Shown: positions 7,202 through 12,786 of the stretch, one piece after another
Position numbering within the stretch: the stretch's first letter is position 1
Layout: every line of letters begins with the position of its first letter
Assembly: GCA_947464885.1 (NCBI GenBank)
Contig: CANHYZ010000022.1
Location: forward strand, 1 to 12,786
From: Flavobacteriales bacterium
Lineage (GTDB): Bacteria; Bacteroidota; Bacteroidia; Flavobacteriales_D; Sanyastnellaceae
Length of the DNA: 12,786 bases
Reading direction: 5' to 3'
Notes under the pieces: generated by a model
What the model was told of the DNA's origin: nothing
Databases searched by the model: none
The model's input: the letters and a program-made list of their open reading frames with translations, nothing else
Made by a program: the position numbers and the translations under genes

Positions 7202-9142
7202 TTACTGTTTAATGAAAGATTGATAGGTAACCTCGTTGTTGGTGTGTGTCAGCCGAAGTGTATACAAACCCTTGGCTAATGTTTCCACGCCAAGTTCCAA
7301 TTGTGTCTGATGTTGAAGCGCACCGCTCATGAGGCACTGACCTTGTGCATTGAGGATGGTGTAGTGTGCATCCATCCATTTGGATGATAATGTGAGCTGC
7401 AGACGATCGCTCACCGGGTTGGGATAAAGCTGCATGTCCGTGTTATCGGTCGTCTCCACATTCACCCATTCGGGCAATCCGGCTTTGAAAACCGGTCTGA
7501 TCATCACACTTCCTGTGATGTTCGAAGGAAGCCAATCGCTGCTGCCTTGCAGTTGGTAAAACAGTTTCGTATCGTTTGAATTCGTGTTCTTGTCTAATCC
7601 AAAATTCAGCGACACATCGCTTTGTTGCAGTGTGCCGATATAGAAATTTCCGGACGGAATGAATACAGGGTCGGTGAAAGGATAATACACGAAGATGTTC
7701 GGACCGCTTTCGTAATAATGCGGCAAGGAGAAGTTGAAGTTATCGAACTCACTCGTGAGTAATGTTCCCGGATCTCCGCTGACATCGTTCCAGGCCTGCA
7801 GGATGAAGGTCTGGTCGGTTGCCATGTATTGAATCGGCTCGAAATAGATGTAAGCTCCAAGCAGCGTATCATCGACAGGCGTGTTGAAGCGCAGGGCTAC
7901 TTTTCCTCCGGCATTCTGCAGGCCATAGGCGCGCTCGGCGCTGCCATCGTCATAAGCGTAGTAGTTGGTGAATTGCTGGGTGAAGCGCATCGTGTCGTTC
8001 TGCACTTGATTGTCGGTGGCGGCAAATGAAACCTGCACGGTAAATGAAGCTGAATCAACCGAAGTGGGTGTGTTGAATTGGTAGTTGTTCAGCGATACTG
8101 TTCGCTCGATGTTGCTGTATCCGTTGGATTGCGTATTGGCGTCGGATGCGCTTACGAATTGGTTTTCGCCTTCATAGCTGATGGTGCATTGCGAGGTGAT
8201 GTTTTCTGTAATCCCCAGATTGCGCTGGTAAAAGGTAATGTCGTCGCGCATATACAATTCCGGAGTGGTTTGAAAATGCGTCCACGGCATGGCTGTGAGT
8301 CCGAGATTCAGCAAACTATTGTTGCAATATTGAAAAGCAACTTCATTGTAGAAAAAATCCGTCGGGCTCAAGTTGTCGTTGAGCAGCACATAGTCAAGGT
8401 GCCAATGATCCAGCGCGCCATGTTGCGTGCAGTAGTTTTTGAATCGAAAGCGAAAACCATCCTGAAAATAGATGGGGTCAGTAATAGGGATAAAAACAGT
8501 GTCGAACACGGATGGATCAACGCCGCCTTCCTTGGCCCAAACACGATTCCAGAATCCGCCTTGGATGGGTGAGTAGAATTCAAGCACGAGCGTATCACCT
8601 TCAGCGCCCAGGATGCCATCGGCGTCGGGTGCATTGCCGATGCCACCGGCTTGCACGTGAAAGAGCAGGTACAGACTATCGGCTTCCGTGAAACCGGCCA
8701 TGTTGATGGGCAATGACGTGAGCGTGTCGGCAAGCCCCCAGTCAAGGAAAGCTTCGGTGATTGTGGGGAAGTAGAGGGTGTCGCTATAGGGAGTGCCATC
8801 CGCTTCCAGACCGTCGAGCGTAGCCACACCGATGGTCATGGGATTAATCGGAAACGTACAGTTGATGTAGGCTGCATTATCCGACCAGCGCTGCCAATCG
8901 GTGGGAATATCAGGGTCGTTGGTAGCCAGGCTGTATCGTGAGAAATCATCCAAAAATGGCAGAATCAGGGAGGAAGATCCTCCGCGTTCGGCGTTGGCAT
9001 CGAATCGTTGTTCGCGCTGAAACCGTTCATTCGCCTGCGCATTGAAGCGCAGCGGAAATTCGAATTCCTGAGCTTTCAGACTAAGGCCTGCAAGACCTAG
9101 GCAAGCGGTAATAAGCGAACGAAGAAAGTAATATCGGTTCAT
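7202..9142 (-). CDS. Secreted protein with T9SS type A sorting domain
   Basis: A 646-residue exported protein. The signal peptide is MNRYYFLRSL through LSLKAQ (about 1-25). A large beta-rich body follows, including a jelly-roll-like segment (GFRFRFKNY ... DHWHLDYVLL, 229-254) often seen in Bacteroidetes surface proteins. The C-terminal 75 residues (572-646) form a T9SS type A sorting domain: it opens with LYPNPVSDRL, has a central NAQGQ turn, then GLYTLRL and a terminal FIKQ. Such a domain directs passage through the outer membrane by the Por/type IX system and attachment to, or release from, the cell surface. No enzyme active site or adhesin repeat is recognisable. It starts 3 bases after the PASTA gene stop and ends 15 bases before the RluA gene, so it is co-transcribed with both. 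Its specific function is unknown. Confidence 0.9.
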   Translation of the reverse strand: MNRYYFLRSLITACLGLAGLSLKAQEFEFPLRFNAQANERFQREQRFDANAERGGSSSLILPFLDDFSRYSLATNDPDIPTDWQRWSDNAAYINCTFPINPMTIGVATLDGLEADGTPYSDTLYFPTITEAFLDWGLADTLTSLPINMAGFTEADSLYLLFHVQAGGIGNAPDADGILGAEGDTLVLEFYSPIQGGFWNRVWAKEGGVDPSVFDTVFIPITDPIYFQDGFRFRFKNYCTQHGALDHWHLDYVLLNDNLSPTDFFYNEVAFQYCNNSLLNLGLTAMPWTHFQTTPELYMRDDITFYQRNLGITENITSQCTISYEGENQFVSASDANTQSNGYSNIERTVSLNNYQFNTPTSVDSASFTVQVSFAATDNQVQNDTMRFTQQFTNYYAYDDGSAERAYGLQNAGGKVALRFNTPVDDTLLGAYIYFEPIQYMATDQTFILQAWNDVSGDPGTLLTSEFDNFNFSLPHYYESGPNIFVYYPFTDPVFIPSGNFYIGTLQQSDVSLNFGLDKNTNSNDTKLFYQLQGSSDWLPSNITGSVMIRPVFKAGLPEWVNVETTDNTDMQLYPNPVSDRLQLTLSSKWMDAHYTILNAQGQCLMSGALQHQTQLELGVETLAKGLYTLRLTHTNNEVTYQSFIKQ

Positions 9143-9145
9143 GCG

Positions 9146-9940
9146 TTAATGTTGCTGCGAGGTGTCGGTCTCGCATGGGGTATTGTACAGCCACAAATCT
9201 ACAATACGACCGGCCGAGGTACCTACAACCGGATCGTGTTTCGGATCCTGGCGGCAAACGCGAAAAGTCATCGAATCTTGTGCGGAGGGTGCAGAAATTT
9301 CCGGTTCAAAGCGACAATTGCACTCCAGATTGAGGGTGTCCATGATGGATTTGGCTTGCAAACACGTCATGCCGCTAAAGTCGGGCACAATGATTTTGTC
9401 GCTGGCATTGCGGCCAATTACCAGCAGCACCTTGGATCCACGCGCCACTTCATCGTTGGGACGCAGGCTGCGCCCCTTTTGGGTGACTCGAATGATGCTG
9501 TTGGCGAGGGTGTTGTTGTCTTCGTAGAGCGTATCAAAATCGATGGATTTGTTGCGCAGCTTAATCATGGCGACCGTGGCGAAATCCCCTTGCTTGATGC
9601 CGATTTTTTCCATCGGCGGACTATTGCGGAAGATGGTGAGGAAGACTTGTCGACCTTGTTTTACCTGACTTTCGAAGACGGGACTTTGATCGAAAATGGT
9701 TCCCGGATCGGCTTTTCGCTCGTAAACGCTGTCGATAACAAGGTAATCGAGGTTGCGTGCCTGCAGTTCGGCAATGGCTTGATCGACGCTGAGTCCTTTC
9801 AAATCCGGCACACTCACGTACTCGCCATGGTCGGTGTACCACTGCAGCCAAAACCACGAGCCCAACAGCAAGGTTGTGTATACCAGGGCGATACCCAGCA
9901 GCGCTTTTCGAAAGGATGAACTTTGAATGAACTTATTCAT
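9146..9940 (-). CDS. Membrane-anchored PASTA-domain protein
   Basis: A 264-residue protein starting at the ATG at 9938-9940 (MNKFIQSSSFRKALLGI). The frame stays open further upstream, but that part runs through non-coding DNA and into the previous gene, and reads as low-quality protein. A single hydrophobic helix (about 13-34, ending WFWLQWY) anchors it, with the rest predicted to be periplasmic. PASTA repeats follow: a clear one at 41-104 (VSVPDLKGLSVDQAIAELQ), a diverged one at about 110-176, and another at 182-252 (IVPDFSGMTCLQAKSIMDTL). In other proteins PASTA domains bind peptidoglycan fragments or beta-lactams and are fused to kinases or penicillin-binding proteins. Here there is no catalytic domain. 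From memory, related genes in Bacteroidetes often sit beside ddl and rluA-type genes; here an RluA gene is two genes downstream. Confidence 0.86.
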   Translation of the reverse strand: MNKFIQSSSFRKALLGIALVYTTLLLGSWFWLQWYTDHGEYVSVPDLKGLSVDQAIAELQARNLDYLVIDSVYERKADPGTIFDQSPVFESQVKQGRQVFLTIFRNSPPMEKIGIKQGDFATVAMIKLRNKSIDFDTLYEDNNTLANSIIRVTQKGRSLRPNDEVARGSKVLLVIGRNASDKIIVPDFSGMTCLQAKSIMDTLNLECNCRFEPEISAPSAQDSMTFRVCRQDPKHDPVVGTSAGRIVDLWLYNTPCETDTSQQH

Positions 9941-9947
9941 GATGAGG

Positions 9948-9959
9948 GCGCAACTGCGC
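9948..9959. repeat. Short inverted repeat GCGCA-AC-TGCGC upstream of the PASTA gene
   Basis: Perfect 5-base arms flank a 2-base centre. The repeat lies between the predicted -7 box (9964-9971) and the PASTA gene ATG (9938-9940), within the probable mRNA leader or at the transcription start. It could be an operator half-site pair, or a small RNA hairpin of four pairs once the loop opens. It is short enough to be chance. Confidence 0.3.
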
Positions 9960-9963
9960 GTTC

Positions 9964-9971
9964 CAAACATA
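9964..9971 (-). promoter_or_regulatory. Predicted -7 promoter box of the PASTA/T9SS/RluA operon
   Basis: On the minus strand the box reads TATGTTTG, an exact TAnnTTTG match. It lies 23 bases upstream of the PASTA gene ATG, which allows a leader of roughly 15-20 bases. It is located in the only gene-free gap upstream of this operon (9941-10056, 116 bases), the expected place for a promoter. No strong -33 TTG was found at the usual spacing. The rest of the gap holds nothing else I can call. Confidence 0.48.
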
Positions 9972-10056
9972 GGCGATGATCTGCACGCTATGACTCTCCC
10001 TGGAAAGTTTATTGACGAAAGGAAGGTTAATAAAAACAGGTAGTGCTGGTCACGAA

Positions 10057-10470
10057 TTATTGACCGTAAACATCCTCCAAGGCCATTTTCAAAAGATACA
10101 CATCGAGCGGTTTTTCGATAACGCGCTTCACAATCGCATGCTTCTCGGCTTTCATGATGTTGTTGCGGTCGATGCTGCTGGAGAGCATGAAAACATTGAT
10201 GTTCGAGACAATCGAAGCGTCCAGCATTTCCAGCGCCTCGAGGCATTCGAAGCCATTCATGACGGGCATCATGATGTCGAGAAGGACAACGTGCACGCCT
10301 GTTTTGAAGTTCTCCGGGTGCTGCTCAATGAAATCAAGGAATTTAACTGCGCTTGTATAGGTGGAAATATGATCAGAAATCTTGGCCAAATTCAACAGTT
10401 TTACATTAACGGCAATGTCAATGTCATTGTCGTCAACTAAGTGAAACTGTATGTGGCTCAAATCCATCAT
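10057..10470 (-). CDS. Single-domain response regulator (receiver only)
   Basis: This 137-residue protein consists of one receiver (REC) domain and nothing else, like CheY or Spo0F. The phosphorylation pocket is complete: acidic pair D13/D14 (VDDND), phospho-acceptor D65 (LLDIMMPVMNG), the switch Ser in LSSS (about 97), and K120 (EKPL). With no output domain it must act by binding a partner or passing phosphate along a relay. Its ATG overlaps the stop of the upstream receiver-kinase gene by 4 bases (ATGA, 10467-10470); a second Met follows directly. It is the last gene of a three-gene signalling operon, and the histidine kinase at 11558-12786 is its most likely phosphate donor (inference). 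Confidence 0.92.
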   Translation of the reverse strand: MMDLSHIQFHLVDDNDIDIAVNVKLLNLAKISDHISTYTSAVKFLDFIEQHPENFKTGVHVVLLDIMMPVMNGFECLEALEMLDASIVSNINVFMLSSSIDRNNIMKAEKHAIVKRVIEKPLDVYLLKMALEDVYGQ

Positions 10471-11558
10471 CCTCTATTCGGTAACTCAAATGTAATTCGT
10501 GTTCCTATTCCTCGTTCGCTTGAACCACTGATTTTACCCAGTAGTTTGGAAACTGCATTTCTTGTTAGATGTAAACCTACACCAATAGGTGATTGAACAT
10601 CGTTTTGTAATTCCATAGAAAGCAGACGTTCGAGCATATCGTTGTCCATGCCAACACCCTCGTCTTCAATTTTGAAAACCGCTTTTTCTGCATTTTGAAT
10701 AACAGACACTCGGATGTTGTTGACTGATTTAGCAGAGTCTGAATGTTCGATGGCATTCATCAAAACGCTCTGCGAAATCATAGTGATGCGCTTGATGTCG
10801 CTTTTGAAACCACCCTGGACGCGGATGTCTGTGGTGACTTCCCAAACGGGTCCACCTTTTTGTCGAGGGAGCTGTTCGATGATTTCAGTCAGTAAGCTTT
10901 GAAGATTCACTTCCTCCAATACAACTTCGCTATGTGTGTTCTGATAGAATTGACTAATCTGTTTGCTGAAGGTATGCAGACGGGCTATTTCGCCGCGTAT
11001 GCTGCTGATGGCTTCTGAGGCTTGAGCATCCATCGGTCCGGACTCGAGGGTGTTAACCGCGTGCAGCATGTTTTCCAGTGCAGGTTTCAATTGATTGGAT
11101 GCCGAAAAAACCAATTGAGCCAATTCACTGTTGGCTTTTTCCAGCGCATTGTTTTGAGTGCGCAACGTAAGGTCGCGGTTATACTTTTCCAGTGCATTTT
11201 CAATGCAAATGCCGAGCTCATTCGCGTCCCAGGGTTTGGCGACGTAACGGTACACCTGCCCTTTGTTGATGGCATCAATCACGGCTTCAACATCGGCGTA
11301 GCCGGTAAGCAGGATGCGCACGGCATGCGGGAAATCAGGCAGAATGGTTTCGAAGAATTCAACACCGCTGACATCCGGCATTTTCTGATCGGAAAAAATT
11401 ACCTGAATGTCGTTGTTGTTGAGGATCTCCACTGCCTCATGAGCACTTGAAGTGGTGAACACATTGTAGCTGCGGCGAAACAGCGCCTGAAAGGAGAGCA
11501 GGTTTTGCTCCTCATCATCGAGGTACAATATGCTGTAAGCCTTGTTCGAGGAAAGCAT
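10467..11558 (-). CDS. Receiver domain fused to a histidine-kinase-like module lacking the phospho-acceptor His
   Basis: A 363-residue cytoplasmic hybrid. The N-terminal receiver domain (about 7-125) is complete: D14/D15, phospho-acceptor D57 (IFSDQKMPDVSG), T85 (LLTGYAD), K108 (AKPW). A coiled linker (about 122-148) leads to a DHp-like helical pair (about 148-205) and a HATPase_c domain (about 215-360). The ATP site keeps an N-box Asn (N268 in LMNAIEHS), a G1 box DEGVGM (299-304) and a G2 box GVGLHL (326-331). The segment expected to carry the H-box (typically SHDLKxP or SHELRTP) reads SASNQLKPAL, so Asn155 occupies the usual His position. It may be an ATP-binding pseudokinase controlled by phosphorylation of its receiver, or a scaffold. 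The start ATG overlaps the upstream stop as TAATG. The domain call is firm; the loss-of-His reading is from manual alignment. Confidence 0.88.
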   Translation of the reverse strand: MLSSNKAYSILYLDDEEQNLLSFQALFRRSYNVFTTSSAHEAVEILNNNDIQVIFSDQKMPDVSGVEFFETILPDFPHAVRILLTGYADVEAVIDAINKGQVYRYVAKPWDANELGICIENALEKYNRDLTLRTQNNALEKANSELAQLVFSASNQLKPALENMLHAVNTLESGPMDAQASEAISSIRGEIARLHTFSKQISQFYQNTHSEVVLEEVNLQSLLTEIIEQLPRQKGGPVWEVTTDIRVQGGFKSDIKRITMISQSVLMNAIEHSDSAKSVNNIRVSVIQNAEKAVFKIEDEGVGMDNDMLERLLSMELQNDVQSPIGVGLHLTRNAVSKLLGKISGSSERGIGTRITFELPNRG

Positions 11559-12786
11559 TAGGCAGCTTGGTTGGTTGCTTGATTACGGTTTCGAGGCAAA
11601 TGTAGGATAAACTCAGTCCCTTTTCCGCGCTCGGAAACGACCTCGATTTTGCCCATGTGCTGATCCACAATACCGCGCGCTATCGATAGTCCTAAACCGG
11701 TTCCTTCACCCACGGCTTTGGTGGTGTAGAATGGAACGAAAATCTTTTCCATTTCTTGCGGATCAATCCCACAGCCATTATCGCTTACCGATATCGTCAC
11801 GTAGTCATGGTCAAAGGTTGATCGGATGTGAATGGTTCTCTCCTCTGCGGTTCTGCCGGGAATGCGTGTTGCTTGAATAGCGTTCGAAATCAAGTTGGCA
11901 ATAACCTGGTTGAGTTTTCCGGGGAAGCATTCAATTTCCGGAATGTCTTCTCGGATGTCTTTAACAACGGTCACTTGGCCTTTCGTTACACCCTTCATCA
12001 CGACGATGGTTGAATTGATGCATTCATTGATGTTGGCCGAGATGAGTGTGTCTTTATCGGTGCGGGCGAAAATGCGCAGACCACGCACGATTTCAGCCGT
12101 TCGCTTAGAGCCTTCATCAATGCCTTTGAGCAGTTGTTGTATTTCCTTTCGGAGGAACTGAATGTCCAATGCTTGACTTTGCGCTCTCACCGAGTTCAGT
12201 TCATTCGCATCCGGAGCAGAACCCAGTGCTTCATAGCTATCAATGATGGAGAGTAAGTCGTCAATGTCGCGCTGTAATGGAGCGACATTAGAGGAAACAA
12301 AATTGATGGGGTTATTCAATTCGTGCGCAATCCCGGCTGTCATCTGACCCAGACCTGCGAGTTTCTCTGATTCAACCAATTGCTTTTGCGTCAAGCGCAA
12401 GTGGTCATACTGCGATTGAATATAGTCTTTCGCTTCTTCGAGCTGTGCAGTGCGCTGTTGCACCTTCGTTTCAAGCAGTTCGTTTTGTGTCTGAATAGTC
12501 TTCAGTCGTTGGGCATCAGCTTCCTCTTTTTCCTTACGGAGCAAGTTGATTTTATCAGCAAGCGCAAAGGAGAGCAAAACACCTTCTATGGCCGAGCCGA
12601 AGGGCAGTGCATAGACTGCCCAGGTGTTGTACGGAAGCACGCCAAAATCTTTCATAGCGAAAATGGTGCATGCGACGATAAATACCGACCATGCGAGTAG
12701 AAAGAAGCCGGCAGATCGGTTGCCCTTCCGCTTGGCTTTAACGGATGCGACAATGAGCAATATCGATGAAGCAGCGCAGAAATTAA
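11558..12786 (-). CDS. Membrane histidine kinase with 7TMR-DISM-like final helices, 5'-truncated
   Basis: The frame is open to the window edge, so the N-terminus and probably most of the sensor are missing. Residues are counted here from the internal TTG at 12758-12760, which is not the true start. The visible part begins with hydrophobic helices (about 18-35 and 47-68). The second, ALPFGSAIEGVLLSFALADK, resembles the last helix of 7TMR-DISM sensors. A coiled coil follows (about 70-132), then a HisKA domain with H146 in AGIAHELNNPINF, and a HATPase_c domain with N-box ISNAIQA (291-297), G1 box DNGCGI (327-332), F-box FVPFYTTK (341-348) and G2 box GTGLGLSI (353-360). It is thus a complete autokinase core that should phosphorylate H146 and pass phosphate to receiver domains. 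Its stop overlaps the next gene's ATG (TAATG), so those receivers are the likely targets. Confidence 0.9.
   Translation of the reverse strand, partial: NFCAASSILLIVASVKAKRKGNRSAGFFLLAWSVFIVACTIFAMKDFGVLPYNTWAVYALPFGSAIEGVLLSFALADKINLLRKEKEEADAQRLKTIQTQNELLETKVQQRTAQLEEAKDYIQSQYDHLRLTQKQLVESEKLAGLGQMTAGIAHELNNPINFVSSNVAPLQRDIDDLLSIIDSYEALGSAPDANELNSVRAQSQALDIQFLRKEIQQLLKGIDEGSKRTAEIVRGLRIFARTDKDTLISANINECINSTIVVMKGVTKGQVTVVKDIREDIPEIECFPGKLNQVIANLISNAIQATRIPGRTAEERTIHIRSTFDHDYVTISVSDNGCGIDPQEMEKIFVPFYTTKAVGEGTGLGLSIARGIVDQHMGKIEVVSERGKGTEFILHLPRNRNQATNQAA

Noticed and set aside
9149..9919. A 256-codon plus-strand open frame opposite the PASTA gene.
   Set aside because: It mirrors a well-supported gene, has no recognisable domain, and fits chance open frames on the antisense strand of this codon usage.
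10048..10065. GGTCA/TGACC inverted repeat at the end of the response-regulator gene, considered as a terminator.
   Set aside because: The stem is only 5 bp with an 8-base loop, and the nearest T run on the minus strand is about 10 bases further on, so it does not form a proper intrinsic terminator.
9941..10246. A 102-codon upstream extension of the PASTA protein frame.
   Set aside because: It crosses the predicted promoter and overlaps the end of the response-regulator gene, its residues look like random translation, and the Met at 9938-9940 is followed directly by a normal N-terminal membrane helix.
12758..12760. TTG as the start codon of the histidine kinase.
   Set aside because: The frame is open to the window edge and the upstream residues continue a hydrophobic helix, so this codon is an internal Leu.

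Overview
The window looks like chromosomal DNA from a Bacteroidetes (Bacteroidota) bacterium, probably near the Flavobacteriales. The evidence is a protein with a signal peptide and a C-terminal type IX secretion (T9SS) sorting domain, Bacteroidetes-type -7 promoter boxes (TAnnTTTG), a DUF4924-like protein, and a 7TMR-DISM-like histidine kinase. The DNA is almost entirely coding. No tRNA, rRNA, CRISPR array, insertion sequence or phage gene was seen. The longest gap without a gene is 116 bases (9941-10056).

Layout. Bases 1-2181 (+) hold the 3' part of a GNAT/FemAB-like N-acyltransferase, overlapping by 17 bases a 12-helix MFS exporter. A cation P-type ATPase (2176-4659, -) converges on the exporter, and the two stop codons abut. 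A 54-base divergent gap (4660-4713) separates the ATPase from a tightly coupled plus-strand trio: a small conserved protein, an OmpH/Skp-like periplasmic chaperone and a DUF4924-like protein (4714-6145). A pair of overlapping hairpins at 6123-6161 separates this trio from a minus-strand operon, which in transcription order is a membrane-anchored PASTA protein (9146-9940), a T9SS-sorted secreted protein (7202-9142) and an RluA-family pseudouridine synthase (6155-7186).

The right end (10057-12786, -) is a signalling operon that runs off the window. It encodes a membrane histidine kinase with 7TMR-DISM-like final helices, a receiver protein fused to a histidine-kinase-like module whose phospho-acceptor histidine appears to be asparagine, and a single-domain receiver. 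The joints are a 1-base (TAATG) and a 4-base (ATGA) overlap, so the three proteins are probably made together. None of the three carries a visible DNA-binding output domain.

Most genes belong to recognisable families. The most unusual element is the signalling trio with its pseudokinase-like middle protein. I see no defence system, biosynthetic cluster or mobile element, and no clear sign of a wholly new system.
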